From Paraburkholderia franconis (lineage in GTDB: Bacteria; Pseudomonadota; Gammaproteobacteria; Burkholderiales; Burkholderiaceae), in assembly GCF_009362735.1 (NCBI RefSeq), contig NZ_WHNP01000013.1, positions 1-64,000 of the forward strand: a stretch of DNA of 64,000 nucleotides. Reading direction: 5' to 3'. The translations under genes were made by a program, and so were the position numbers. Of this stretch, positions 18,923 through 27,893 are shown one piece after another (the stretch's first letter is position 1; every line of letters begins with the position of its first letter). A model generated the notes under the pieces. It was not told where the DNA came from. It worked only from the letters and a program-made list of their open reading frames with translations, and searched no databases.

Positions 18923-19918
18923 TTACGCGGGCTGCCGTGCCTCCGCGCGCTGCGCAGCCTGTTGTGCAGCCTGGCGCGCCGCCGCAAACGACTGCGCGAT
19001 GCCTGCTTCGTACGACGTCTTCATGATCGGGCCGATCAGCGCGGTCAGCGCCGTATCGTCGAGCACGACAGGGTCCGCCAGCAGGTAGTGCATTTCCACC
19101 AGCTCGCGCAGCATTGGGTTGAAAAGTCCCAGCACGCGCAGCATCGTCTTGCCCGCGACCATCAGCCTGGGCTCGCGTTGCGCGAGTGCATACGCACGTT
19201 CGGCGATTTCGCGCTGCGTGATCGTGCCGGTGCCCGCCAGATGCAGCACGCGGCCGAAAGCCTCCGGCGTGCGCGACAGCCGTTCGACGACAGGCCCGAC
19301 GTCCGGCATGAAGACGAATTCGTGCGGCACGTCGATGGGGCCGATCATCTGCGCGCGCTTGCCGAGCGCCGCGCCTTCGAATACGCCATGCAGAAAGCTG
19401 CGCTCGACGCCCGGACCGTAGAAGTCGGGCAAGCGCAAGACGAGCGTTTCGAGCCCGTCGCGTCCATGCGCATCGATGACGAGATTTTCCTGCGCGAGCC
19501 GCATCTTGCCCTTGAACGTGTGCGGCTCGCGCGGGTGCGATTCCGTGACGGGCCGGCTGCGCGGCCGGCCGTACGGATACACGGTGCCGATCAGGATCAG
19601 CCGCTGCACGCCAGCCGCGCGCAGGCCGTCGAGTGTCTTTCGCATCAGCACCGGATGCTTTTCGAACTGGTGATAGGGCACGCCGACGAGATACACGGCC
19701 GTTTGCAATCCGGCGGCGGCCGACGCGACGGAGGCGGGATCGTCGGGATTCCATGTGACGATTTCCGCGAGGGGATCGTGACCGAACGACGCTTGCAGCG
19801 CTGCCCGCCCACGTCCGATCACGCGATAGTGGCGGCCCGCCGCGTTCAGCGCGTGGGCGATGCTTTGTCCCGCGGCGCCCGCCGCGCCGAACAGGCCGAT
19901 CTGTCCTGCATTGTCCAT
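18923..19918 (-). CDS. NAD-dependent epimerase/dehydratase family protein
   Basis: This 331-residue protein has the extended-SDR Rossmann fold, starting GLFGAAGAAGQSIAHAL near residue 8. A substrate-domain segment LRLPDFYGPGVERSF follows the core. The usual catalytic Tyr-x3-Lys is not seen at the expected place (the Lys is present in HTFKGKM, but Tyr is replaced), so it may bind NAD without the standard reaction. It is divergent from a TetR regulator across 142 bp containing two palindromes, which suggests it is that regulator's target. Confidence 0.8.
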   Translation of the reverse strand: MDNAGQIGLFGAAGAAGQSIAHALNAAGRHYRVIGRGRAALQASFGHDPLAEIVTWNPDDPASVASAAAGLQTAVYLVGVPYHQFEKHPVLMRKTLDGLRAAGVQRLILIGTVYPYGRPRSRPVTESHPREPHTFKGKMRLAQENLVIDAHGRDGLETLVLRLPDFYGPGVERSFLHGVFEGAALGKRAQMIGPIDVPHEFVFMPDVGPVVERLSRTPEAFGRVLHLAGTGTITQREIAERAYALAQREPRLMVAGKTMLRVLGLFNPMLRELVEMHYLLADPVVLDDTALTALIGPIMKTSYEAGIAQSFAAARQAAQQAAQRAEARQPA

Positions 19919-19990
19919 GATGACTCCCGCAAACGCGCCACCGATTTCGGCCCTGTCGAAACAGCTCCGCACTGAGCGCAAGAAATTTGA

Positions 19991-20017
19991 TGAACAGTGT
20001 TCAGTGAACGGTGTTCA
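19991..20017. promoter_or_regulatory. Twin palindromic operators for the TetR regulator
   Basis: Two near-perfect 13-bp palindromes follow each other: TGAACAGTGTTCA (19991-20003) and TGAACGGTGTTCA (20005-20017), both of the form TGAAC-N3-GTTCA. Their centres are 14 bp apart. They lie between the divergent epimerase and tetR starts, where a TetR dimer pair would block both promoters. Confidence 0.75.
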
Positions 20018-20060
20018 GTTTAATTTGACTTTTCAGTTTGTCAACCCGAAAATTGCCTGC

Positions 20061-20801
20061 ATGGGAATCGCCGAAAGAAAGACACGTCAGAAGCTGGAGC
20101 TGCGCGAGCGCATCCTCGATGCCGCGCGGCGTATCGTCATGCGCGAAGGCTTTGCCGCGCTGTCGATGCGCAAGATCGCTGAGGCGATCGAATATTCGCC
20201 CGCCACGCTGTATCTGCACTTCGAAAGCCGCGACGCGATTGCGCGCGCGCTGTGCGCGGAAGGCTACGCGCAACTGCTGGCCACCTTCGAGCCGCTGATC
20301 CCGATCGCCGATCCCGCTGAGCGGCTGCGTGCGATCGGGCGCGCGTATGTCGCGTTCGGCGTCGCGAATCCGCAGACGTACCGGCTGATCTTCATGGAAG
20401 ATCCGTCGTACACGGGCGCCGCGCTGGTCGGCGACGCCGGCGCGTCCGATGATGATGCCGGCGATGCCGCGTTTCGTCTGATGGTCGAGTCGATCGATGC
20501 GCTCAAGGCGCAGGGGCGTCTGCCGGGTTCGCCCGACAGCCAGGTCTGCGCGGAAGCGCTGTGGGCCACGATGCATGGCATCGTCGCGTTGCATCTGACT
20601 TGCCCCGTGTTTCCGCGCGCGCCGCTCGATGCCGTGGTCGACGCGGCGCTCGTTGCGTGGTTCGGCGCGCAGCACGCGGACGCATCCGGCGACGCGGAGG
20701 CGAGCGCGGCGGAGAACCCAGCCGGCGACGCGAATACGTCAGAAGCATCGAAAGCGTCGGAAGCACGCCGCGCGGCTTCATCGAAAACCAAGGCCGCGTA
20801 A
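20061..20801 (+). CDS. TetR/AcrR-family transcriptional regulator
   Basis: This 246-residue protein has an N-terminal TetR helix-turn-helix at about residues 15-60 (RERILDAARRIVMREGFAALSMRKIAEAIEYSPATLYLHFESRDAIARAL). The C-terminal part resembles the WHG-type ligand domain (NPQTYRLIFMEDPSYTG). A long Ala/Ser/Glu-rich tail of about 40 residues is probably disordered. The ATG at 20061 was chosen because the helix-turn-helix starts soon after. Twin palindromes upstream point to autoregulation and control of the divergent epimerase. Confidence 0.88.
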   Translation: MGIAERKTRQKLELRERILDAARRIVMREGFAALSMRKIAEAIEYSPATLYLHFESRDAIARALCAEGYAQLLATFEPLIPIADPAERLRAIGRAYVAFGVANPQTYRLIFMEDPSYTGAALVGDAGASDDDAGDAAFRLMVESIDALKAQGRLPGSPDSQVCAEALWATMHGIVALHLTCPVFPRAPLDAVVDAALVAWFGAQHADASGDAEASAAENPAGDANTSEASKASEARRAASSKTKAA

Positions 20802-20906
20802 TACCGTCCGCTTATCCTGCGGGCACGACCGCCGCTGTCGCTGAAGAATTCGCCCGCGTGCTAACGTGTGTGCCGCACGTCCATTCAACCGCCTTTCGTA
20901 CGAACC

Positions 20907-22037
20907 ATGTCGACATCCGAATCGCGCAGCGCCTCCGACGAACTCATCGCCTATGTCGCCAATCGCATTGGCTTCATCGAACTGAACCGGCCGAAGGCGC
21001 TCAACGCGCTATCGCTCGGCATGATGCGCGCGATGCATGCGGCGCTCGATCAATGGCGCGACGATCCCGGCGTGCTCGCCGTCGTCGTGCGCAGCACGAG
21101 CGAGCGCGCGTTCTGCGCGGGCGGCGACATCAGATACCTGTACGAGTCGTTCCGGCGCGGCGACCGCGAAGCCGTCGACACCTTTTTCATCGACGAATAC
21201 CGGCTCGATCACGCGATCTTCGCGTACACGAAGCCCTTTATCGCGTTCATGAACGGCGTCGTGATGGGCGGCGGGATGGGCATTTCGCAGGGCGCGCATC
21301 GCACGGGCGGCCTGCGCGTCGTGACGTCGTCGACGCGCATGGCGATGCCCGAGACGCGCATCGGTCTCTTTCCCGATGTCGGCGCGGGATGGTTTCTCGC
21401 GCGCACGCCGGGCGCGATCGGCCGCTATCTGGCCGTGACGGGCGAGACGATCGGCGCCGCCGACGCGCTCTACGCGGGTCTCGCCGACGTGTACTTGCCC
21501 GACGATGCGATCGCCGCGCTGATCGACGGGCTCAAGACGCAGAGCTTCGAGCGGGGCGCGGACGTCGTTGCGTGCGTGGAGCGCGAAGCGCAGTTCCACA
21601 AGGTCGCGCCGACGCCCGACATCTCGCCGCTCGCCGACGCGCGCGCGTTGATCGACAGGCACTTTGCGTTGCGCGATGTCGCGCAGATTGTCCGCTCGCT
21701 CGATCTCGAAGGCGATTGCGCGAGCGCCGACTGGGCCGAGCAGACGGCCGCCGTGCTGCGCGAGCGCTCGCCGCTGTCGATGGCCGTTTCGCTCGAAGTG
21801 GTGACGCGCGCCGAAGGGACGATGGCCGAATGTCTGCGGCGCGACCTCGATCTGACGCGCTCGTCGTTCGAACGGGGCGACGCGCCGGAAGGCATCCGCG
21901 CGCGCATCATCGACAAGGACAACAAGCCGGACTGGCGCTTTGCGTGCATCGAAGACGTGACGCGCGCGGACGTCGAGGAGATGTTCGAAAGCCCGTGGCC
22001 CGCGCACGAGCATCCGTTGCGCGACCTGCAGGGCTGA
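20907..22037 (+). CDS. 3-hydroxyisobutyryl-CoA hydrolase-like enzyme (crotonase fold)
   Basis: This 376-residue protein has a crotonase fold with the HIBCH signatures RAFCAGGDIRYLYE, MNGVVMGGGMGISQGAHRT and MPETRIGLFPDVGAGWFL. The length and the PETRIGLFPDVG box favour 3-hydroxyisobutyryl-CoA hydrolase (valine degradation) over enoyl-CoA hydratase, although the two are often confused in annotation. No other valine-degradation gene lies beside it. The start at 20907 gives the usual short N terminus. Confidence 0.82.
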   Translation: MSTSESRSASDELIAYVANRIGFIELNRPKALNALSLGMMRAMHAALDQWRDDPGVLAVVVRSTSERAFCAGGDIRYLYESFRRGDREAVDTFFIDEYRLDHAIFAYTKPFIAFMNGVVMGGGMGISQGAHRTGGLRVVTSSTRMAMPETRIGLFPDVGAGWFLARTPGAIGRYLAVTGETIGAADALYAGLADVYLPDDAIAALIDGLKTQSFERGADVVACVEREAQFHKVAPTPDISPLADARALIDRHFALRDVAQIVRSLDLEGDCASADWAEQTAAVLRERSPLSMAVSLEVVTRAEGTMAECLRRDLDLTRSSFERGDAPEGIRARIIDKDNKPDWRFACIEDVTRADVEEMFESPWPAHEHPLRDLQG

Positions 22038-22072
22038 GGCCAACGCAGGCCGGACCAGGACGCAGGCCCGAA

Positions 22073-22126
22073 CAGAACTCAGGCCGTGACCAGAACTCAG
22101 GCCATGACCAGAACTCAGGCCCGAAG
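22073..22126. repeat. 18-bp tandem repeat, 3 copies
   Basis: CAGAACTCAGGCCGTGAC, CAGAACTCAGGCCATGAC and CAGAACTCAGGCCCGAAG follow each other directly, 36 bp after the hydrolase stop. Looser related sequence (GCAGGCCGGACCAGGAC) precedes them. The array is in the non-coding gap between convergent genes. Confidence 0.85.
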
Positions 22127-22143
22127 AAAAAAACGCAGCGGTT

Positions 22144-22563
22144 TCAGTCCTCGGCTGTCATGAAGGCGCGCATGAAGACGAGCGCGCCCCATCCCCACAT
22201 CGCATTCGATGCGAAGCCGAGCGCGAGGCGCGGCAGCATGTTGCCCGTTGGCCAGATGCCGCGAACGGGATCGGCGACGAACACGGTCGCCGCCGTCAGC
22301 ACGACCCCGCCGAACACGAATGCGGGAATCCACGGCGCGGGGCGCTCGGGCGACACACGCAGGAGCCACGCCATCAGCACGGCCCACACGGAACTCCAGA
22401 TCGCGTTCGCGATGAATTCGGGCAGGCCGATGGGAGCGAATGGAGCCGTCGAGAACCCTGTCGGGTCGATGAGGCCGGCCGCGTGCAGAAGCGCGAGCGT
22501 CGACTCGTGAAAGAACAGCGACGCGAGAAAGCCGGACACGAACGGCAGGATGATTTTTTGCAT
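22144..22563 (-). CDS. Small inner-membrane protein of unknown function
   Basis: This 139-residue protein has four hydrophobic segments (about 5-25, 50-70, 80-97 and 112-132) and charged termini. Its N terminus MQKIILPFVSGFLASLFFHESTL and a FIANAIWSSVWAVLMAWLL helix suggest a compact four-helix membrane protein. It is convergent with the hydrolase gene. No family or function is recognised. Confidence 0.7.
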   Translation of the reverse strand: MQKIILPFVSGFLASLFFHESTLALLHAAGLIDPTGFSTAPFAPIGLPEFIANAIWSSVWAVLMAWLLRVSPERPAPWIPAFVFGGVVLTAATVFVADPVRGIWPTGNMLPRLALGFASNAMWGWGALVFMRAFMTAED

Positions 22564-23206
22564 GCTTGACGGCGTCAGTCGCTGGGCGTCGACGACAAAG
22601 CGCTACGCCCGCACAGGTTGATCGGGATCGAGCGCCATTATATCGGCGGCGCGCTGCTGTTTTGGGGCGAGCGCGCGCGGAACATGCGGCGATGATGCTC
22701 GCGCGACGTATGCTGCGGCGTCAGGTAAATCACGAAAGTGGAAAACCTAAGCTCAAAAAAATCGTTCAAAAGAAAGCGCGCGATCCATAGACTCTTTTTC
22801 CATGCAGACGGCGGCGGCGTGCTCAGGCGCATGCACTGCCGGCGGATTAACACGCCGCGCGTTGCGCGCGCGTTCCACGTGATTCACATGAGAGAAGCTG
22901 TCGCGATGTCCGATCCGATGCCGATTCGCGCGTGCCCAGCCGCTTCGTGCGCGGCACGCGATCCATGCGTCGCGCGCAGGCCGCCGCGCCGTCGCCGCTG
23001 ACGCGCTCTTCCGCGGTTATTTCTTCACGCGGTCTTATCCGTTTCCCCGTTCGCTTCGATGCGCCGCCTCGCGCGCGGCAATGCGCGGTCACGTCCGTTC
23101 GAAACGCGGCCACGCCGTCACGCGAGCGCGAAAGCAGGCGGGCGACGCAACCGACCAGCCGTCCGGCATCGACTGACATCAACTCGAACAAACGCAGGAG
23201 CAGCCC
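22564..23206. other. 643-bp gap upstream of ssuD
   Basis: This is the largest gene-free stretch in the window. Frames in it are arginine-rich shadows. The AT-richer patch at about 22735-22800 is the best candidate for the ssu promoter and activator (CysB or SsuR/Cbl-type) binding. Neither ssuA nor ssuE, which often precede ssuD, is present here. Confidence 0.5.
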
Positions 23207-24364
23207 ATGAATGTGTTCTGGTTTATTCCGACTCACGGCGACAGCCGCTATCTCGGCACGTCGCAAGGCGCGCGCGCGGCGGACTACGACTACTTCCGGC
23301 AGATCGCCGTCGCCGCCGATACGCTCGGCTACGAGGGCGTGCTGCTGCCGACGGGCCGTTCGTGCGAAGACGCATGGGTCGTCGCGTCGAGCCTGATCCC
23401 CGTCACGCAGCGGCTCAAGTTTCTGGTCGCGATCCGGCCGGGCATCGCGTCGCCGGGGCTGTCGGCGCGCATGGCGGCGACTTTCGACCGGCTGTCGGGC
23501 GGGCGTCTGCTGATCAACGTCGTGACGGGCGGCGATGCCGCCGAGCTGGAAGGCGACGGGCTCTTCGTCGATCACGACACGCGCTACGAAATCACCGACG
23601 AATTCCTGCGCATCTGGCGCGGCTTGCTGACGAGCGCGCATGGCGGCGAAGCGATCGACTTCATCGGCAAGCATCTGAAGTCGAAGGGCGGCAAGCTGCT
23701 GTATCCGCCCGTGCAGAATCCGCATCCGCCGCTGTGGTTCGGCGGATCCTCGCCGGCTGCGCACGAGATGGCGGGCGAGCACATCGACACGTATCTGACC
23801 TGGGGCGAGCCGCCCGAAGCCGTCGCGAAGAAGATCGCGGACATTCGCGCGCGCGCCGCGCAGCATGGCCGCAAGATCAAATTCGGCATCCGTCTGCACG
23901 TGATCGTGCGGGAGACGGAAGAGGAAGCGTGGGCCGCCGCGGACAAGCTGATCAGCAAGCTCGACGACGACACGATCGCGCGCGCGCAGGCCTCGTTCGC
24001 GAAGATGGATTCCGAGGGCCAGCGGCGCATGGCCGCGTTGCACGGCGGCAAGCGCGGCACGCGCAAGGAACTCGAGGTCTATCCGAACCTGTGGGCGGGC
24101 GTGGGGCTCGTGCGTGGCGGCGCGGGCACGGCACTCGTCGGCAGCCCGGAGCAGGTCGTCGCGCGCATGCAGGAATACGCGGACCTCGGCATCGAGACGT
24201 TCATTCTGTCCGGCTATCCGCATCTCGAAGAGTCATATCGCTTCGCCGAACTCGTGTTCCCGCTGCTGCCGGGCCGCCAGCGCGCGAGCGCGAGCGGTCC
24301 GCTGTCGGGGCCGTTCGGCGAGATCGTTGGCAACAACTATGTGCCGAAGGCGGCGCAAAGCTAG
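23207..24364 (+). CDS. ssuD: FMNH2-dependent alkanesulfonate monooxygenase
   Basis: SsuD cleaves the C-S bond of C2-C10 alkanesulfonates, giving aldehyde and sulfite as a sulfur source. The 385 residues follow the family closely: [21 protein letters not shown] at the N terminus, [34 protein letters not shown] in the bacterial luciferase-like barrel, and [23 protein letters not shown] near the C terminus. An AGGAGCAGCCC site precedes the ATG. It heads the ssuD-ssuC-ssuB-ssuF series. The FMN reductase partner must be encoded elsewhere. Confidence 0.95.
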   Translation: MNVFWFIPTHGDSRYLGTSQGARAADYDYFRQIAVAADTLGYEGVLLPTGRSCEDAWVVASSLIPVTQRLKFLVAIRPGIASPGLSARMAATFDRLSGGRLLINVVTGGDAAELEGDGLFVDHDTRYEITDEFLRIWRGLLTSAHGGEAIDFIGKHLKSKGGKLLYPPVQNPHPPLWFGGSSPAAHEMAGEHIDTYLTWGEPPEAVAKKIADIRARAAQHGRKIKFGIRLHVIVRETEEEAWAAADKLISKLDDDTIARAQASFAKMDSEGQRRMAALHGGKRGTRKELEVYPNLWAGVGLVRGGAGTALVGSPEQVVARMQEYADLGIETFILSGYPHLEESYRFAELVFPLLPGRQRASASGPLSGPFGEIVGNNYVPKAAQS

Positions 24365-24427
24365 ACCTGATCTGACGCATGCGGGCGATGCGTGATCGAA
24401 CGCGTCGTCCGCGCAAAGGAGTCGTTT

Positions 24428-25243
24428 ATGCCGACCGTTTCCGGCAAGGACATCGCGAGCGCCGCATTCGTGCGGCTCGCACGCAAGGCGGCGCCGTGGA
24501 TCGTGCCGCTCGTCATCCTCATCGCATGGGAACTCGCCGCGCGCAGCGGCGTGCTGTCGACGCGCGTGCTGCCCGAGCCGCTCGCCGTCGTGAAGGCCGC
24601 ATGGTCGCTGATCGAGTCGGGCGAGATGTGGGCCGACGTAAAGGTGAGCACGTGGCGCGCGGTGTCGGGTTTTGCGATCGGTGGCGGCATCGGCTTCGTG
24701 CTCGGGCTCGCGACGGGTCTCTTCAAACCCGTCGATATCGCGCTCGACACGACCGTGCAGATGATCCGCAACATCCCGGCGCTCGCGATGATTCCGCTCG
24801 TGATCCTCTGGTTCGGCATCGAAGAAGAAGCGAAGGTGTTTCTCGTCGCGCTGGGCGTGTTCTTCCCGATCTACGTGAACACGTATCACGGCATCCGTTC
24901 CGTCGACACCAATCTGATCGAAATGGCGCGCAGCTACGGCGTGAATGGATTCGCGCTGTATCGCGACGTGATCCTGCCGGGCGCGCTGCCGTCGATTCTC
25001 GTCGGCGTGCGCTTCGCGTTCGGGCTGATGTGGGTCACGCTGATCGTCGCGGAAACGATCTCCGCGCAATCTGGCATCGGCTACATGACGATGAACGCGC
25101 GCGAGTTTCTGCAAACGGATGTGGTTGTGGTCGGCATTCTGCTGTACGCGGCGCTCGGCAAGCTCGCCGACATGCTCGCGAAAACGCTTGAGCGCGTGTC
25201 GCTGCGCTGGCATCCCGCTTATCAGCAAGGAGCGAAAGCATGA
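24428..25243 (+). CDS. ssuC: Alkanesulfonate ABC transporter permease
   Basis: This 271-residue inner-membrane permease has about six helices. It carries the EAA-type loop seen as [38 protein letters not shown], typical of the SsuC/TauC family. It starts at ATG 24428 behind AAAGGAG and overlaps ssuB by four bases (ATGA). It forms the channel of the sulfonate importer; the periplasmic binding protein SsuA is not in the window. Confidence 0.92.
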   Translation: MPTVSGKDIASAAFVRLARKAAPWIVPLVILIAWELAARSGVLSTRVLPEPLAVVKAAWSLIESGEMWADVKVSTWRAVSGFAIGGGIGFVLGLATGLFKPVDIALDTTVQMIRNIPALAMIPLVILWFGIEEEAKVFLVALGVFFPIYVNTYHGIRSVDTNLIEMARSYGVNGFALYRDVILPGALPSILVGVRFAFGLMWVTLIVAETISAQSGIGYMTMNAREFLQTDVVVVGILLYAALGKLADMLAKTLERVSLRWHPAYQQGAKA

Positions 25244-26376
25244 GCGCAAGCACATTGCCGGCATCGTTCGGCGGCGCCGCGCGCGCGGATCTCGAAGCGC
25301 AACGACGGCAGCCGCGCGCGCACGAGGGTGCATCGACTGAAACAGCGGTTGCCGCTATCGACTCTGTCGAGCGCGATGCAGATGCGCGGCATGACGTGAC
25401 CGGCCGTTCGCCCGAGGCCGACGCAGTCGCTTTGCGCAAGACCGCGCATGATAAGACCGCGCATGATAAGACCGCGCATGATAAGACCGCGCGTGATAAG
25501 ACCGCGCGTGATAAGACCGCGCGTGATAAGACCGCGCGTGATAAGACCGCGCGTGATAAGACCGCGCGCGATGCGATCGATGCGTCCGTCGAATTGCGCG
25601 GCGTCGGCAAGCGCTATGGCGAGCGCGCCGTGCTCGCGGACTTCGATCTGTCGATCGAACGCGGCAGCTTCGTGTCGATCGTCGGGCGCAGCGGTTGCGG
25701 CAAGTCGACTCTGTTGCGGCTGATCGCCGGTCTCGAAGCGCCGACCTTGGGCACGCTCGACAAACGCGCGGACGGCTCGCAGCCGTTCGACACGCGGATC
25801 ATGTTTCAGGACGCGCGTCTCTTGCCATGGAAGACGGTGCTGCAAAACGTGATGCTGGGCCTTGGCCGTTCATCGCGCGACGCTGCGCGCGCGGTGCTCG
25901 CCGAAGTCGGTCTGCTCGAGCGCGCGAACGACTGGCCCGCGCAGTTGTCGGGCGGCCAGCGGCAGCGCGTCGCGCTGGCTCGCGCGCTCGTGCATCAGCC
26001 GCAACTGCTGCTGCTCGACGAGCCGCTCGGCGCGCTCGACGCGTTGACCCGCATCGAAATGCATGCGCTGATCGAACGGCTGTGGCGCGAGCATCGCTTC
26101 ACCGCGCTGCTCGTCACGCACGACGTGCAGGAAGCTGTCGCGCTTGGCGACCGCATTCTGCTGATCGAAGACGGCCGGATCGCGCTCGATCAACCGGTGC
26201 TGCTCGCACGTCCGCGCGAAAGGGCGTCGGCGGCGTTCGCGAGGCTCGAAGAGCGCGTCTTGCAGCGCGTGATGAAAACACGCGCGCCGCACGAGTCCCC
26301 GGCAATCGATGCGAGCGCGAGGGCGGCGAGCGAACCGGTCAGCGTGCATCCGCGCGACGTCCGCTGGGCGGTATGA
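25240..26376 (+). CDS. ssuB: Alkanesulfonate ABC transporter ATPase with repeat-bearing N terminus
   Basis: SsuB powers sulfonate import. The ATPase core spans about residues 113-340: Walker [11 protein letters not shown]-loop [10 protein letters not shown], signature [15 protein letters not shown], Walker [13 protein letters not shown] and the switch His in LVTHDVQEA. Compared with the usual 255-270 residues it is long (378) because of an N-terminal extension of about 112 residues that includes nine tandem copies of K-T-A-(H/R)-D (residues 67-111), and a C-terminal tail after residue 345. The extension is probably disordered and charged. Overlaps ssuC. Confidence 0.92.
   Translation: MSASTLPASFGGAARADLEAQRRQPRAHEGASTETAVAAIDSVERDADARHDVTGRSPEADAVALRKTAHDKTAHDKTAHDKTARDKTARDKTARDKTARDKTARDKTARDAIDASVELRGVGKRYGERAVLADFDLSIERGSFVSIVGRSGCGKSTLLRLIAGLEAPTLGTLDKRADGSQPFDTRIMFQDARLLPWKTVLQNVMLGLGRSSRDAARAVLAEVGLLERANDWPAQLSGGQRQRVALARALVHQPQLLLLDEPLGALDALTRIEMHALIERLWREHRFTALLVTHDVQEAVALGDRILLIEDGRIALDQPVLLARPRERASAAFARLEERVLQRVMKTRAPHESPAIDASARAASEPVSVHPRDVRWAV
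25438..25572 (+). repeat. 15-bp in-frame tandem repeat, 9 copies, in ssuB
   Basis: The unit AAGACCGCGCRTGAT is repeated nine times without interruption, encoding K-T-A-H-D three times then K-T-A-R-D six times. The first three copies have CAT and the next have CGT; the last has CGC. Because the unit is a multiple of three, copy-number change keeps the frame. Confidence 0.98.
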
Positions 26377-26433
26377 GCGCTGGCCGCTGGAACCTCGCTG
26401 GAACCTCTCTACCCACTCACGGAGCCATCCGAT

Positions 26434-26649
26434 ATGAGCATTTCCGCCATCAACGTACGTAACCAGTTCAAAGGCAAAGTGAAGGAGATCATCCGGGGAC
26501 CCGTCGTGTCGGAAGTCGACGTCGATACGCCGTTCGGCGTCGTCACGTCGGTGATCACGACGCGTTCGATCGACGAACTCGAACTGAAGGTCGGCGCGGA
26601 AGTCGTCGCGCTCGTGAAGTCGACGGAGGTGTCGCTCGCCAGGCTGTGA
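26434..26649 (+). CDS. ssuF: Mop-domain molybdopterin/molybdate-binding protein
   Basis: This 71-residue protein is a single Mop domain: MSISAINVRNQFKGKVKEIIRGPVVSEV, then TRSIDELELKVGAEVVALVKSTEVSL. Mop proteins bind molybdate or other oxyanions as oligomers. In sulfonate operons of pseudomonads and burkholderias this gene is called ssuF and is needed for full sulfonate use, for reasons that are unclear. It follows ssuB after 57 bp in the same direction. Confidence 0.9.
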   Translation: MSISAINVRNQFKGKVKEIIRGPVVSEVDVDTPFGVVTSVITTRSIDELELKVGAEVVALVKSTEVSLARL

Positions 26650-26756
26650 ACGTTTGTGCGCGTGAACGGCATGGTTCGGCGTTCGCCCCGTGCGCGCCGG
26701 GCGACGCGTGCCGTCCACGCTTCCCTCGCCGGCGACGCGCGACGCGCGACGCGTCG

Positions 26757-27038
26757 CTATCTTGCGTTCGTCGCGCTGGCGGGCGGGTTGTGCATCATCT
26801 TGTCGTTGGTCGGCTTGCGCGGCTTCTTGACGGGCATGTTGTCGGGATTGGTCGCGCTTGCGGTGCCCGACGCCGCCGCGGGCGGGGGCTTCACCATCGG
26901 CGCGCTGGATTCGGACGCCGCATTCTGCGCGAGCGCCGTCCCCGCAACGCCTGCGGACGCTGCGAGCAGGACGGCCGCGCCGATTCGCGCCAATGCCTTC
27001 CGCCCGAATGGCCTGAGCGTGTTGATCGTGTGAATCAT
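26757..27038 (-). CDS. Small secreted proline/alanine-rich protein
   Basis: The 93-residue protein starts at ATG 27038 behind GGAG. A signal peptide (basic start, then ARIGAAVLLAASAGVAGTALAQNA) is cleaved probably after ALA at about residue 35. The mature 55 to 60 residues are rich in Pro, Ala, Lys and Asn (MVKPPPAAASGTASATNPDNMPVKKPRKPTND) and likely unstructured in the periplasm. An upstream ATG at 27050 is an alternative. No family recognised. Confidence 0.65.
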   Translation of the reverse strand: MIHTINTLRPFGRKALARIGAAVLLAASAGVAGTALAQNAASESSAPMVKPPPAAASGTASATNPDNMPVKKPRKPTNDKMMHNPPASATNAR

Positions 27039-27305
27039 CGCGTTCTCCATGCTGTTTCTTTTTGGCTCCGTTGCGACGCGCGTGCCAGCCTGCGCGCGAC
27101 GTGTGCCGTTCTCTTGTAGACCGCGCCCTCGCGTGGAAATTCTGCGTATTTGCGCGGGTTTCGGACCCTTTTCATCCGTTTCCCGTCGACGCCGCGCAAC
27201 CAGCAATCCCGGCTGGAAGTGCTAGCATGGATTGAGCGATGAATTGAGCGTCGACGGGCGCATCGCAAGACGGGCGGTGTGCCGCCAGCGCGTGCGGAGG
27301 CGGCG

Positions 27306-27506
27306 ATGACGAAATCCCTGAGTACGGATGCAATCGATACCTTGCGGCAATTGAACGATGTCGGGACGGGACAGGCGCCGCCTGCCGTCGAGCCCGTCGT
27401 CGAGAAGGAACTGCTGGGCGCGGGGCTGGTGGCGAAATCGGCGAAGGGTGCGGGTGTCGAGATCACCTGTGACGGCAGAAAATACCTGTCCGGCGATTGC
27501 GACTGA
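27306..27506 (+). CDS. Small hypothetical protein
   Basis: This 66-residue frame starts at ATG 27306 after GTGCGGAGGCGGCG, which contains a good GGAGG site. The composition is protein-like, with a first helix (TDAIDTLRQLND) and a C-terminal CDGRKYLSGDC having two Cys residues. No family is recognised. It precedes another small gene on the same strand. Confidence 0.6.
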   Translation: MTKSLSTDAIDTLRQLNDVGTGQAPPAVEPVVEKELLGAGLVAKSAKGAGVEITCDGRKYLSGDCD

Positions 27507-27566
27507 GCGCGGGCAGATGCCGACGCTAAAACGACACTGCGGATACTGCGGAAAGAGGGAGGCGCG

Positions 27567-27818
27567 ATGGAGCCGAAAGGCATCGACATGGGCGACTACC
27601 AGGAACGCTACAAGGACTTCGATATGGAGGTCGCCGTCGAGCAGGTGCTGACGGGCGTGAAGGCGCATTTCCGCGTGCTCAAGGGCGAAGCGGTGATGCT
27701 GGACTGGCGGCTCGTGCACATCGACCGCTTCTGGCCGACGGAGCATGCCGCTGCCGAAGCGGGCTTTCAGGCCGCTCGCGAAGCGATCAATACCGAACTG
27801 CTTGCCGCGGGCGGATAA
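27567..27818 (+). CDS. Small hypothetical protein
   Basis: This 83-residue protein follows a strong AGAGGGAGG site. It has a mixed composition with acidic and aromatic residues (DYQERYKDFDMEVAVEQVL, then DWRLVHIDRFWP) and looks like a genuine soluble protein. It is convergent with the DUF4148-type gene. Function unknown. Confidence 0.65.
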   Translation: MEPKGIDMGDYQERYKDFDMEVAVEQVLTGVKAHFRVLKGEAVMLDWRLVHIDRFWPTEHAAAEAGFQAAREAINTELLAAGG

Positions 27819-27851
27819 GACCCGGCGTCACATTCGATCGCGCAAAAACAA

Positions 27852-27893
27852 AGCCGGATGCTCCGTGGAGAACATCCGGCTCGACTGCACGTG
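27852..27893 (-). terminator. Terminator hairpin between convergent small genes
   Basis: AGCCGGATG (27852-27860) pairs with CATCCGGCT (27873-27881). Read on the minus strand the hairpin is followed by TTGTTTTTG, so it best fits termination of a minus-strand transcript coming from the gene at 28107-28373. It also lies 34 bases after the plus-strand stop at 27818. Confidence 0.65.

Noticed and set aside
26646..27119. Plus-strand frame overlapping the small secreted protein
   Set aside because: Arg/Gly-rich, with no signal or family, while the minus-strand frame has a clear signal peptide and GGAG site.
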